Shown here piece by piece: positions 1 through 12,601 of a stretch of DNA of 64,000 nt; within the stretch, counting starts at the first letter, position 1, and every line of letters begins with the position of its first letter. Both the position numbers and the translations under genes were made by a program. The notes under the pieces are model-generated. The model was not told the origin of the DNA, did not search any database, and was given only the letters and a program-made list of their open reading frames with translations. Source of the DNA: Neolentinus lepideus HHB14362 ss-1 (Eukaryota; Basidiomycota; Agaricomycetes; Gloeophyllales; Gloeophyllaceae); NCBI GenBank assembly GCA_001632425.1, contig KV425567.1, positions 372,001 to 436,000 on the forward strand. Reading direction: 5' to 3'.

Positions 1-817
1 CAGAAATACGACCCAGTGACTTCTATGCCCTTCGAGGTATAACTACTATTGTTGCAGAATTAACACATATCCCTAAGACTATGTTCAGTGTCATTCTGAT
101 AGGGAATATTCAGACCGTTGGCATTGCCTTACCGCGGCTTCTAATTTGATGACCTTGGCAACTTGTAATTGCCCACGTCGTTCGCAAAGTACTTCTCGAG
201 ACTGATAGTTGGACACTGCCTCCATTGAAAGCCTCTGGAGCCAGTGCGATGGCTGCCAGGTTGTGCTCTGCAGTTGAATCTATTCCAAACTAGTCCGAGA
301 TAATAATATGCGAGTCCTGACAAACGCGATCTTCATATGTTTCACGAATCAGCCACAATAAGTAATGCCTGCCGTTTAAGGAAGTTCGTCCCGACGCCCT
401 CAAGCGGCCCCGAGAAATGACAGTTCTGTACTCGTATTCACCCAGCTAATTATCGACGCCGTCTCTGGCATTAATTCTGGGAGAGCTTCTGGTCTGTCTG
501 GTCTGTTCCGTCTGTGCCGCTTTCACTCACTTGTACGAATCGTTATTGTTTCAACCGTCCGGACGGTCGCCTAGTGGTTCTGATTTCTACAGAACCGGAC
601 GCGCTTGTACCGCCCTTCTTGTTAATCACGGGAGCAGGATATCCCTGTCCATCTTCTCGTTATACCACTCCAGACGACCTCAACGATATCCCTGTTCCGA
701 GCTATACCTTGCCTTGACGTGTAGCTGGCGTCATTGGCCTATCACCCCGGACAGGTACGTACATCCACTAGCTAGGCGGACTTCAATGCCAAAGACTGGA
801 GAGACTCCTCTAGCACG
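1..817. other. Left-edge non-coding interval and STE11 5' region
   Basis: No gene could be supported here. A short minus-strand reading frame at 141-323 has no domain that I recognise and lacks a convincing exon partner. The last 300 bp is pyrimidine-rich and is the probable promoter and 5' UTR of STE11. It contains a 12-codon upstream ORF at 786-821 whose TGA overlaps the STE11 ATG. Confidence 0.5.
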
Positions 818-821
818 ATGA
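786..821 (+). promoter_or_regulatory. uORF overlapping the STE11 start codon
   Basis: ATG at 786 opens an 11-residue peptide that ends with TGA at 819-821. The main STE11 ATG lies at 818-820, so the uORF stop and the main start share bases (ATGA), and a second in-frame ATG follows at 821. If the transcript starts upstream of 786, STE11 would need leaky scanning or termination-reinitiation. The transcript start is not visible in the sequence. Confidence 0.45.
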
Positions 822-3800
822 TGACAGCAAATGCCAGTCAAATGAATTCCTTCGAAGGCTCTTCACACTCTGTCTCTCAGACCTCTTCCCCGACATCCCC
901 CACCGCATCATATCATAGTTATTCCCATGCTGGAGCCGCCATCACCGCCAGTAATGCCCGCTCTGTCCAGAATTCCTCCAGATCTGGGACCCCCTCTTCC
1001 GCTGGGAATGGACCAAGCCTTGAATCGCCTTCTGGAACCCCATTCTCTGAATTCATTCGCTCATGGTCCGATGCGCATGTTGCGCGGTGGTTGACGGACA
1101 TCAAGTGTGAACGCCATGCCCCCACATTTAGAGAGAACGACATTCGTGGAGATGTGATACTTGAGCTAGATCAGACGACTCTGAAAGAGATGGGTATATC
1201 GAGCATTGGGGATCGGTTGAGGATAACCAATGCGGTAAAGACCTTGAGACAGAAAAGCTCCTCGCGTTCATCCATGTTCGTGTCTCATAGTCGCGGCAAC
1301 TCTGTCAACGGAAGCGGATCATACGCTACTTTCCCTAACTCTCGGGGTTCATCGAGACGCCTGGAGGCTGCCCGCCCCGCTCCCTTACAATTGTCTGGCA
1401 ATCCTACTCGAAAAGATCTGCCTCAGTTAATTTATGACCATCAACCTCCGCCGGAATCGGCGAAATCGTCGAGGCTCATGTCTCGCCTGGGCGAATCGAC
1501 CGCCACGGGCAGTGCCCCAGGCGCAGGGAATGCACCATCCTCTTCCCGATCAAACCTTCCTCCGATCCCTCCCGCTCCAGCCAGTCGGCCTCCTTTACCT
1601 GCCTCGAATCGCAGTAACTCTCGCGATGTGCGTACCATACCAGGACGCAAGACGCCCACGCAACAAGGCGCGATTCCATCCTATGTGAACCAGCCTCTTC
1701 CCCCAGCCCCAGTAAACCAGAATCTGCTGACTCCGCCGACAGCAGGCCCACAGTGGGCTGGCGGTTATGGCCTACCGTCAGATCCCCGACCTGGTAATTT
1801 AGGCGGCAAAACACCGACAAGATCGACATCGCCTTTGCCTAATGTCCCTGGACGGGATACATCTCGTTCGCCTAACCCCAATCATGGCAGAAATGCGTCC
1901 CTTCCTGGGTCCAGTGGGTTCTCTTCTCGTCCAACCACTAACGGCAGCCACCCTTATGCGTCATCCCAAGGCCAATCTCTTCCAGTGCCATCCTCGCAAC
2001 TCGCGCATAATCTTTCCCCCATAGCAGAATCTTTCGTTTCTCATACCAGTTCGACTTCTGGTACACCATCACCACCTACAGCACCCTTCACCGTCGGCCG
2101 CGGTCCCTTCACCAGGCCTCATACTCCATCGCACACTGCCGCGCCGTCGCTGGACGATTTGAAGCGGAAATTAGTCAAGTTCACTTTGGCAGATGGAAAC
2201 TTTTCTCGAACCGTGGATGTTTCTGACTGCGCAGGCGGTATCGAGGTTCTTGAAAAGGTCCTGAGGAAGTTTGGGAAACTTGGATCTAAGAAGCTCGATA
2301 GCGACAGTCTCATGGAGCTTGCAGAGTCTATAGATGGTGGCCTAGTTTTGGACGGCTGGGGCGTCGTCCTGGACTGGGGACAGGACGACGAGACAGGTTT
2401 GTACTTTGTGCTTATTTCCCGATCGTTGCTTACATCTGGCTACAGCAAAGCCGTTATCGGAAGCTGCCCTCTTGTCTGTATGCCATGCTGATCCTGACGA
2501 CCCTGCCCGACAACGTGGTCTCACAGTACGTCGGACGGGCAAGGCTAAACGCTCCAAGCCCTTGGCGCATATATACGGGGAGCAATCAGCGACAAGTAGT
2601 CCAACCACATCACTCTTCGGTGCGGGTCGCTTATCCACGGATGAGGATGAAGGTGGCAATATTCTCTCCCCGACGGATGCGAAATCGTTTGATGCAGAGC
2701 AAGCTCGACGGGTTTACAATAAGCGTGCAAGCTCCATTAGTGTTCTCAGCGGTCTAGGCGTCAAAGACCCGGAAAAGGTATTGGACCCTCCTGCCTCGCC
2801 GTCGAAGGACGGCAAGAAGTCGCCCGCTGCCAGTATCAATAACAAAAAGGGACCTTCAAAACTGCGAAACTTCTTCGGGCAGAGACCTCCTAGCGAACTT
2901 ATCACGAGTCACTTACCAGAGTATTTCCCCTTCACAGAGAAGAAGATCTTGCAACGTACTGCTAGGAATAGCATGTTGCGTGTGAATGGCTCTATACACG
3001 GGGGGAGACGGGACAGCACCGCTTCCTTTGCTACCCAGTCGCATTCTCGTTTCAGTGTCAGCACGTTAGGCTCTCAAAGGAGATCTATTTCACCCTCGAG
3101 GGCTTCCATATCGTCACCTCCTCCAGTACCTGAGAAATCTTCCGAGTACCTGTCTGCATTGCAGACACCTCTGGCAGAGGAACCCCCTCGGTTGTCGTTA
3201 TCCACCGAAGATGGACAGTCCCTCGACCTGCACGCCGAAGAGCGGCGGCTCAGATCCAAGCGTGATTCCAAGCCTCTCTTGCCTCCTGTCGACCTCTCTT
3301 CAGAGTCGTTTGCTGAATCTATGGAAAGCCTTACGTCGCCAGGATTGGATATGAATTCAATGTCGCAGTCTCAGTCCAGGGTTTCCAAGGGAATTAGCTA
3401 CATTACTGAGTTACGGAGCAAGAGAGACATCTCCGACACCGCAAGCATGATGACTGTGGATGAAATCACAGCAGAGGTCGAGAACCGCAGAATGAGCAAG
3501 GCTTTCCCGGTCGAAAGCGCGGAAGATTGGACACAAGTCGAGTCGGAAGACAGCGACGAAGAGTTCACTGAAACTGAGGTGGGTGTCGAAGTCGAGGAAG
3601 CGGAGGAACTCGAAGAAGATGAAGAAGTAGAAGTGGACGAGTCTGGTAAAGCGCTGATGTCGAATGGAGGTATGTTCCCTTCCTCTTTCAGTTTCGAGCT
3701 CTTTACCCATTCGTTTCAATCCTTTAGTCAAGCGAATCAAGTGGATAAAGGGTGCCCTTATCGGTGCTGGCTCGTTTGGAAAGGTCTATCTAGGGATGGA

Positions 3801-4734
3801 TGCATCCAGCGGTACGCTGATGGCCGTAAAACAAGTTGAACTTCCGAAGAGTTCAGGCCCCAGTGAGCAGCGCAAGCGAAGCATGTTGGACGCTCTCGAT
3901 CGCGAGATTGAGCTCCTCAAGACTTTACAGCACGAGAATATCGTGCAGTACCTTGGTAGGTACACGCGTGTCGTCTTTTGTCTGATCTAATGGTCGTGTA
4001 GATTCATCTGCTGACGAGGAATTCTTGAACATCTTCCTGGAGTACGTTCCCGGCGGTTCCGTTGCTGCCTTGCTCCGGGAATACGGGTCATTCGAGGAGA
4101 TCCTGGTCCAGAAATTCGTCACTCAGATCTTGCAGGGGTTAAATTACTTGCATGAGCGGGACATTGTGCATCGTGATATCAAAGGTGCTAACATTCTGGT
4201 CGATAACAAGGGTGGTGTCAAGATCTCAGACTTCGGCATCTCAAAGAAAGTCCAGGATAGTGTGTGAAGTTTACTCATCGAATTGCAATTGTTTGTGCTT
4301 ATGATGCACCCGTAGACCTTCTCAACAATAATGCTCGCGGACCACGTATTTCTCTCCAGGGCTCGGTATTCTGGATGGCGCCCGAGGTAGTCAAGCAGTC
4401 CGCACATACCATCAAAGCCGATGTCTGGAGTCTTGGTTGTTTGATCGTCGAGATGCTGACTGGAGAGCACCCCTTCCCTCAGCTTAATCAAATGCAGGCT
4501 ATATTTAAGGTATATCACTACAAAGGAATCAGAAAGGCAGAACTTTACTGATAGCTTTGGATTGGGCAGATTGGGCAATCGGCGAAACCTACCATTCCAG
4601 CGGATATCTCCGCGGAAGCGGAAGACTTCCTGCAGCGTACGTTCGAGCTTAGTCACGAGGCTCGACCAACAGCTGGAATACTGCTTGAGCATCCATGGAT
4701 CGCGCGAAACCCATCCACTAAACTTAATTCATAA
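818..4734 (+). CDS. STE11: MAPK kinase kinase STE11 (SAM, RA and kinase domains)
   Basis: Serine/threonine kinase at the top of the pheromone/filamentation MAPK cascade; it phosphorylates a Ste7-type MAPKK. Six exons: 818-2396, 2446-3669, 3728-3955, 4002-4259, 4316-4509, 4570-4734; 1215 aa. A SAM domain lies near residues 85-150 and a Ras-association-like domain near 445-540. A long Ser/Pro-rich hinge ends in an acidic stretch (about 885-925), and the kinase domain runs from about 940. Visible kinase motifs are [43 protein letters not shown] and DVWSLGC. All joins keep frame and give the expected family sequence, for example QYLD then SSADEEF. The start could be 818 or 821. It ends tail-to-tail with TRM1, 142 bp away. 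The assignment is secure from domain order. Confidence 0.95.
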
Positions 4735-4876
4735 CATTTCTTCTACTTGGGGTCAGCAGGTTTCTCTTTGCGGACTGGACGCTGTTTATATAATTCTCGG
4801 TCTGTATATTGTAGAAGTCGCATCCGTACTTTACGTTGTATGATAGAGTGCACTCTTCCCTAGTCATAATACAAAC

Positions 4877-7297
4877 CTATGGCTCTTCCTGCTCCCGTTT
4901 TCTTTTATTGCCGGCCGTCGCCTTGGTGCCCGGTCCCCAGTAGGCGGTAGGGTTCTGCTGGTAGCGGACCAATTTGACCTTGGATGAGGGTGTTACTGAA
5001 CCCGAGTGATGCTTGAAATTGGCCTCGAATCTACCAAATCAAGCTGTGATTCAGGTACAGGCTCACAAATAATGGACCAAACCTTGGGTCCTTCGCCAAG
5101 AGCTGACGCGCGGTCGACTTGTCCGATATATTCTCCATCTTTACGGGATGCGACTTGATCCACCCACGGAAAACATCGTGCACATCCTGACGGCTCGCAG
5201 TTGTCTTTAGGGATCCTGGACAGGCGTGTGACCTCGAAATACTATGGCCAGCATGAAGTAAAGCAGACCTAAAGAATCAGATAGCTTCAGCGTAAGAGAT
5301 CAACAGAAGCAGGTGACACTACCCACGCAACGTCGTCCAAAGAAGGACAAGTACAGTGAAAGAAGCCAGATATTTTTGCTGGAGTGAAATAGAACGCGTT
5401 CGGTAGTTCCTGCCTGTGTATGAGGTGATGCTCTCCAAGAGAATACAAATGTAGGATCACACCTCTTTAGCCACCGTCAGCATACCCCTCATGCGAGTAG
5501 CAGTACCGTAATGGTCCGCATTTGCTTCCAGATGTTCAAGCACCTTATCGACGTACGCTGTATCATGGAGAGGGCCTGACCACATCGGTCCTGCGATCTA
5601 GAGAAGTAAGAAGTTGGATAGCCAGAGTGAACATCGTCGGGTAAGCCTTACGTGCAGCGTGCCATCGCACTCCGTGCATCGTTCCGGAACAGTTGGCCCC
5701 ACTTGCGTCTTAACTTGCACATCGATGTTGCCTGTCTTTTCATTCACTTGCTCGACAAGCTTCGCGAGAGGCTGTTCATAGAAAGATTGGCACCGCGTGC
5801 AGACGTAATATGTGGCTGTCTTGCTGGACCCAGACAAGCATGGTCATGTCACGGTTCAATAAGGAAGTGGACGACGCGCACCTGGCAGCTTTCTTCACTT
5901 CGATGAGCTGCGATTTGACTTTAACAAACATACGAACATAGAAGTCGATTGACAACGATAAGAGCGGCTGGATGTATCGACCATAGCGGGCGGCGGATGT
6001 AGATATCGCATGGAGCACGAGTCTTAAGGCCTGTAGCCGGTGTCAGGAAACCGATAGAAACAAATGTGAAGATGCAACGCACAGCTTCATGGCAGTATTC
6101 CGCCTTCACGGGTATGCCACCGTAGTTGGAAAAACTTTCAATAAGTCAGTCATACCTCTCGGATGTTGGGAGAAACAAGTTCACCATTTTTCCGGGTAGT
6201 TCGTTGTGGCCAGGACAGACAGATCAGTGCAAGTAACGCACAGAAGACCTAAGAAACGGAATGAGGTGGCTACGAGGTTTCGGACCGATGCGCATTCTTA
6301 CTTACCTCCGTCTTTGACACATTGTACAGCTCCATCGATGAACGGTGCAGCAGTGCCATACGGATCCAGATCAACCACGTCAACGCGGTTCCTTTCTGAG
6401 CGGTGATTATACATCAGTGCACTAGTGCTTGGCTATGAGTTGCTTGTCATTACGATCCAAGATGTACGGATCACACCATGCATCTCCCTCGTTTACTCTT
6501 ACTTTGTCCAATTGTGGCTTTTTGGGGCTGCTATTGGCACCTGATTCCTTGTGCGCGGTATCTGGCTGTGGATCTTCTTGTAGTCCCAAGCCATTGAGAT
6601 TGATGTTTCGCCGCATGGCTTCCACAGCCGATGGCGACAAGTCATTCGCAATAACATGTCTGGAGAGCTGAATCAGACACCGTGTCTTGGCTCTTTCAGA
6701 TAACGGCTTCTTTGTAAGGGTACTCACTTGACAAGGGGAATTTCTTTCGCGTACCGGATAGATCTTAGACCAGTTGCTGAAAGCGCTTCTAAGATCTCAA
6801 TAGTATACGATGGATACTGTAGTTCGAGGTATTCACATATCCAGCAGAGGTGTATGCTACTGGAAGATATACCTCTGAAACCTTGAAGGTCGCACTATTC
6901 TCCAAAGGCGGATTCTGGACGGGTGGAGCGTCTTCCTCGGTGCCATTTTTATGAGTGCCTGAGCCACTGGTACCATCAGATGGCTTCAACTCTGGTGCAG
7001 ACCAGCTTCCAGTCTCCATGTACTCCAGAATGGTGAATGCTCACTTTTCGCCTTGCTTTTCTGAGAACCGAGCTCTGCCTTTTTAGCCTTGAACTCTTGC
7101 TTTCTGCGCCATTTAGCTTCTTTGTCCCGGTTCAGCTCTTCACTGTAGACCCTGATACACGCAACACTCATGTCACGGTTGAATTCCTGGACGGGATTCA
7201 AGAATGCTTCATTGGACGAGGGCAGCAGGATAGAAGCGCTGTTTTCGGTGTGCAGAGTGAATCCTTCAGGGATAATGATTGACGACTGAGAGCTCAT
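4877..7297 (-). CDS. TRM1: tRNA (guanine26-N2) dimethyltransferase
   Basis: Forms N2,N2-dimethylguanosine at position 26 of tRNAs using S-adenosylmethionine. Thirteen exons (complement): 7045-7297, 6873-6991, 6728-6816, 6477-6659, 6306-6421, 6185-6248, 6083-6134, 5882-6030, 5652-5823, 5463-5597, 5327-5409, 5083-5268, 4877-5030; 584 aa. Family landmarks are [11 protein letters not shown] near the N terminus, [15 protein letters not shown] (SAM site), [27 protein letters not shown], the zinc-like CTRC..CTEC cluster and a basic C terminus. An in-frame ATG at 7442-7444 would add 49 residues rich in Ser and Arg that resemble a mitochondrial presequence. Intron 6 appears to use an AAG acceptor. Exon phases close exactly. 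Confidence 0.93.
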
Positions 7298-7719
7298 GCC
7301 TCGACAACCTTTGGTGATTGGCTGGTGATGATAGCACAGAAATATTCGATTATATGAAACTCTGAGGTCACGCAGGAGCCAAGAGGATGAGGACCCAACG
7401 GTGATTAATTTTGTCCTCCAAGCCTTCGAGGGAGAAAGCTGCATGATCTTGCCACAATCGCCTCGGTGATCTTGATACGCCCCCGGACCGGAGCCACATC
7501 AGACGCACAACTTAAGTGACTTACTCATAAACCTCCAGAATTCAACACACTCAATAGCAGGCGTTACCTTGAAATACAATCTATATTGACTTCAGATACA
7601 TTAACAATACTGCGTATTAGCTTGCGTCTAATGAGCGTATGCAAGGAGTCGTGTACAATTGAACATTAATCGTCCCAAAATCCGTTGTCTGTGTACAAAC
7701 CAGTGAGATCGAGTCCGAA
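7298..7719. other. Spacer between TRM1 and the reductase
   Basis: 422 bp holding the possible TRM1 N-terminal extension (7298-7444), the TRM1 promoter and the 3' UTR of the reductase gene. No other gene was seen. Confidence 0.5.
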
Positions 7720-10700
7720 CTAGTACTCGAATTCCTCAGAAACGAGCGAGATCATTCCACGCATGTCACCCCGGCGTATCCGGGCAGGATTAATTTGAGC
7801 ACCGATTGCCTTACGAATCACTGCGTTCAGACTTATAGGTCCGCAGCCTGGAAAGAGCACGGTCAACTACAGGAAGCAATATCAGCGCAGCATGAACTCA
7901 CATCCGACGATGACAGAACCCTTGGATGCCTCCACCTCATCAGCCAGTATGCGCTCCAGTTTCGGTCGACCTGGCCAGGCGTGTTCAGACACGATGCCGA
8001 TGTCTCGAATCTCTTGCGCGTCTACGTCGAGCTTGACTTGCTCTCCGTGCGAGCCGGTACCAACAGTAGGCATCATAGCATAGATACTACCGTGCGTTGT
8101 TTGGTTGTCCCAATCGGAAGCCGGTCGTATTGGATCCTGGATCCTTACGGCAGATACTGAACTAGGAGAAAAGGCATTTGGAGAAACCGGATTATGTATG
8201 GTGTCGAGCGGGGAAGCCGATGAGGAGGCTGTACCTGGCCCATAGTCCACGTCGACGTAACCAAGCGAGAATTGGGATGACCCTATACTCATGCGCCTGT
8301 CTCGGACAGGAGACACTGGTGATAAGACCGGTGAGAGCAGCTTGTCGGTAGATGAAGCAGACACCCTGTTGTCACGATGGCGGCGTCTTCTTTCCTCAGT
8401 CGCCCGATCTTCCAATTGCAGCTTCGCGAGCATAGCAGTACTGATCTTTCGGGACTGTCTCCGCCTCACCTTGCCCTCCTTCTTCACGCGTTTACTGAAT
8501 TGTGCCTCACCTGGCAAGACGGTGTCGTCATCCCCATCAAAATTCGTGAGGTCGACGACGTTGATCTCTCCCAGTTCCCCGTCAGAGAAAGCCTCTTCAT
8601 TCGCATAGTCGCCAGTGTAGTAGCTGAGATCGACATATTCGTTGCCTGCAGCATCATCCTCGCTCTCCACTGACGTGTCAGAGGACGTAGAGCCTGAGCG
8701 GGAACGACCTTGACGAGTGTATTGAGGGGTCGGAGGAACAAGGAAATCGGTGGAAGCGCCTTTGGGTTGAGCTTGGGCAGACAAAAGAGGCGCACGGCGA
8801 ACATCAAGTGCTGTCTTGGCATTCGTGACGAATATGTCCACCCGCAAGTCCGGTTCGGGAATCATGGCCATGCATCTTCGAAGAACGGATGCGCACCACT
8901 GAATATGTGCTAAATGCATCATTAGCCACGTGTAGCGGTGTGATAACTGGACATTACTTACAAAATTCCCTGACAAGCCACACAAATCGTATCCGCCGTA
9001 ATCGGAAGCCTTTCTTACCCCATCCACCAGGTCTACCGCCAAGGAATTTACCATCTCTCCCAGCCATACACAGACACAGGTATTCCAGTACTGACATTCC
9101 AAAGCTCACACCGGATCCGCCCGCCACGATCACAGCGGTGGAGTTCTCGCCCCATCGTGCCCTAATGGCGCTTCCGAACGGCCCATCCACCAAGACCTTC
9201 AGGAGCACGCCTTTGTCGGGCAAGTGCCAGCTCGCACGCTTTTCGCCATTTCCAACAGGTGGGTTCTCAGAGGGATGACATTTGAGGCCCTTGGCGGACA
9301 TAGCGACAATTTCATCCCACAAATCCCTAGTCCAGCCATTCTTGGCGCGGATGAGTAAGACAATTTCTCGTCCTCCGTCGCTCGGCGCTTGTTCATCACA
9401 TATACTCGCGCATGTGAACGGGTGGGTACAGAACCTTGAGATAGCAGGGACGGTGATGAGAAAATGCTGACCTGGCGCCCATGAGAGATATCCAGGGGTA
9501 ATGAACCGAAGGCGGACGGTCATGCCTGCGAGCAGCTCTGCATGAGCATATCCGGGTGGTGGAACGTATGAATACACGGTGGGAGGCGCGATGGATGCGA
9601 AATCGACTGAGGAATTATTTCGGGAAGTGGATGGCGGGTATGTGGAGTGCTCGGAAGGGGGATATGATAGTTGAGGTTGAGGGTCCTCTCCGTGGTGAAC
9701 GGCAGGCAAATGAGGAGCTTTGTACGCAGAGGGTGGTGCCTTCACCTGGACAGATGTGAGAGTGCTGGCTGGAGGACCGATAAGGGTTTGTTGAGAGGCG
9801 CTCGCCGCAGGGATGACGACAGGCGGAGGAAACGGGGTAGGCCGTAGCATATCAGCCTTCTCTGCTTTCTTGCCAAAACTGCGGTGCGATGACATCTTCT
9901 CCTCAGCAGGTGGCGCGCGAACCGACGATCCAAAATAACCGTTAGTTGATAACCACCAGGTCGCTCGCCAGAGCCGTTCGCAACCCCACAGGGCCAATGC
10001 AACCCAGCACCAGATCCAGACAGGTGGATGATGCAGTGCAGACATGATGATGGTAAGTGGGGCCAATAGGATGTGCAAGAAGTAGAAGGCTTCGTAATGA
10101 CTTCTCCGCAGTGGTTGTACAGAACATAACATTAGTAGTGTCATTACTCCAAAAGCCTGAAAGTGTCATGGTTATCGGCAGAGGTTGAAGAGATTCTGCA
10201 CTACTTACGATCCAGCCGTAGATAAATTTCTCATACTGCCACGCATAAGTATAAGCGATTTCGCCAGTAGCAGATCGGTGATCCCTGACAAGCTGTACGC
10301 TCCACAGAGCAACATGCAAGGCAGTTATGAACCAGATTAATCGACCAACCCAACGGTGAAGCCAAGCCAGTTTATCGAAGTGAAGCTGTATCATGAAGGG
10401 GATAGCGAATATCGCGAATGGGGGAGCTTTGAGTGCGAACAGGATACACAGTGGAAACAGAGCAAATGCGATGAGACCTGTACGTCCTCCAGACGTCCAC
10501 CAGGCTTTGGGTATCGTGTATTGCGGTTGGTATTGGGTAAATAAAGAAGTATCGTAAGCACGCCTCGATATCGTGTTGTTTGTGCTATTCCGATTAAATT
10601 GCCACACTTTGGTTCCCGGAGCAATGTAATCAGGTCCAGCGAAGCAGAGGGCGAGACTTCCGAGGACAATGACCGTTAGACACAGGATCTGGGCGTTAGA

Positions 10701-11012
10701 GGACATCGGCATCGGTTGTGCTCGTACCCCCTTCTTGCTCGCGGCGACGATCTTGCCTTTCTTGCGCCATGTCCTCCGACGCAATGCCCACCTGGACCAG
10801 TACGCGCCAAGTGATCCGCCTCTCGATCCCGTCCAGTGCAATACGGCGAAGAGTAGGAAGAAGAATACGACGACAATCCAGAGGAGATAGGCATATCGCC
10901 GGCTCGGAATGCTAAGCATGTGAATGGTAAGGTAGGCGGTGATCCATTCGACATTGTCCGGATATGATGGTGTTGTCGGGTTGGGTGTCAGTGTAGAGGT
11001 CGGCGCAGACAT
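7720..11012 (-). CDS. Ferric/cupric reductase (FRE family) with long insertions
   Basis: Plasma-membrane flavocytochrome that passes electrons from NADPH through FAD and two haems to external Fe(III) or Cu(II). Four exons (complement): 10209-11012, 8962-10156, 7902-8909, 7720-7847; 1044 aa. The first 320 residues carry several hydrophobic segments, with paired haem histidines in LHRWVGRLIWFITALH and FLHILLAPLTIIMSALHH. HPFT near residue 516 is the FAD motif, GGSGVS begins the NADPH lobe, and a terminal CGP motif follows the last intron. It is longer than the usual 600-750 aa because of a Ser/Pro-rich stretch before the FAD domain and about 260 disordered, acidic residues between the IFVTNAK strand and the CGP motif. 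Metal specificity cannot be read from sequence. The next gene upstream on the same strand is copper chaperone ATX1. Confidence 0.92.
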
Positions 11013-12601
11013 GAGAAATCAACTGCCAGAATGGCCTACAGGACCTCTGGGGCCTCCTTGAACGACGCGCCCAAGGCAGTAGATGTTGGTCGGGTATGAG
11101 GAGAAGGGAGAGACGGAAGCGAAGGAAACATACAGGAAACAAGAAACAGGCTGGGCAGGGATGCGCAGCCACATTTCTGGGAAGGTGTGATCGAGGACCG
11201 GCCAGATCTACTCTAGATCCATTCTACCTCTCTCCCGACCCGCCGCGCAGCCTCGATCCTCTTGCCCACTCTGAGTGCGCACCACCATTTTTCTGCCATT
11301 TTATTCATCATTATTGCAATTGTCGTCCCACTGCCAGAACTCATTTTCTCTTGTCGTATTTTCGTGCACTCGGCTTTGTCTCGGCATGCGTCAGCTCAAC
11401 CTAAATTTGTGCATGCCATTCAACCCAATATTCATGTCTCTCCGAACCGCGATGCCTCAGCAACTGCTATGCAGAATTCATCGACTGGTCACTCCGTCGC
11501 TGAACGCGTCCTCGGGCATGCCTCTTCTAATGTCTACGGTTGCCGAGGAGGACCAGCTCAATTCACACTTGACACTTGCACTTGCATTTTGTACATGCCA
11601 TTCAAATATCACTGTCACATCGCCGCTTCGACGCCCCCAGGTGGCTGTGCACGGACTAAGGCCCGACTATGGAAGGAGTGTACGTCCCTCAGGAGCCTTC
11701 CGAGGACTTCAGAGATACATTTTCATGGAATTTGTCTCAATACACTCATAGATTCATGTAAATATTATTCTGCTCTACTTGAGCCGATTCCGTGAAACCC
11801 TTTTTGCTCAAGAGGTGGTCTCATGGGTCCTACATGGACTCCGGACATAGTTGACGGGACCACGCGTACGGTGGCGGATTCACCTGCCAAGGTGAGGTCG
11901 CTGTCGCACAAAGGTGTCACTGGATCTCCGAGTCCTGGGATCACGGCTGAGCTCCTCGATGTCATATGTTTTGCAACACATCTGTATAAGAGATGACTGA
12001 GACAAGATACAACATAACTCTCTAGACTGAAATCTACAGAGCTCAGCAAGAACTCAGGCCTCAGGTAGCTCACAGGTTGTAATGCATCGCAGGAACTCTG
12101 GTGCATACGGATATTCTTGTTTTTAGAAACAACAATACATTAGCCTGTGCACAGTGGCTAGCAGCTTGCAAGACTGCCATGCACAGTGCAGAACATCACT
12201 CATTTGGATGTAGGATGAATATGGAAGTCCCGGACCCCTTAGTGGACACTGCGGATCTCGATGCCTACAGAGCTCCGGGATTCGGAGACGTTGGAAGGGT
12301 TAATGTGACAAGACTTTGACAAGTGCAAAGTGCAAATTGACCTGGCCCTCCTCGGCAACCGTAAATGTCTTGGTGCCAGTCGTCAAGTCGGCCAGCAGTC
12401 GGCCAGTGACTCCTCCATCTCGGCTCAGTCATCTTTCTTCCAAAAACATTGAAGTGACGACGTGGCAACCATATTGCTGACGAGAACTCCGACAATCAAG
12501 TATATCACGGTCTCAAACGGATATACATAGTCGCCCTAAGAATAACAATCCAATATAATCGAAGCCCGATGCGTCTATACGAGATACTTGACAACCGACG
12601 T
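11013..12601. other. Intergenic region upstream of the reductase
   Basis: No coding gene. It holds the reductase promoter (11013-11528), an 829-bp inverted-repeat element (11535-12363) and the ATX1 3' flank. The overlapping reading frames here lack any recognisable domain and partly reflect the inverted repeat arms. Confidence 0.6.
11529..12369. mobile_element. Non-autonomous TIR element, 829 bp, with target-site duplication
   Basis: The arm starting TACGGTTGCCGAGGAGG at 11535 is matched in inverted orientation ending at 12363. The first 17 bp are identical, and imperfect similarity continues for about 25 bp more (CCAG.TCAATT then a CACTTG-rich stretch). The flanks carry AATGTC at 11529-11534 and again at 12364-12369. 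Read one base inward, the duplication is 8 bp with one mismatch (TAATGTCT / AAATGTCT). There is no transposase reading frame inside, so it is a MITE-like passenger. Superfamily is uncertain; an 8-bp duplication would fit hAT. Confidence 0.7.

Noticed and set aside
514..821. Two long overlapping open frames upstream of STE11 as separate genes
   Set aside because: Neither opens with ATG at its start, no domain is visible, and the region is a pyrimidine-rich leader; only the 12-codon ATG uORF at 786 was kept.
11262..11795. 177-aa plus-strand frame as a gene
   Set aside because: It overlaps the left arm of the TIR element, has no start context or domain, and is rich in Cys/Ser/His as expected of chance frames.
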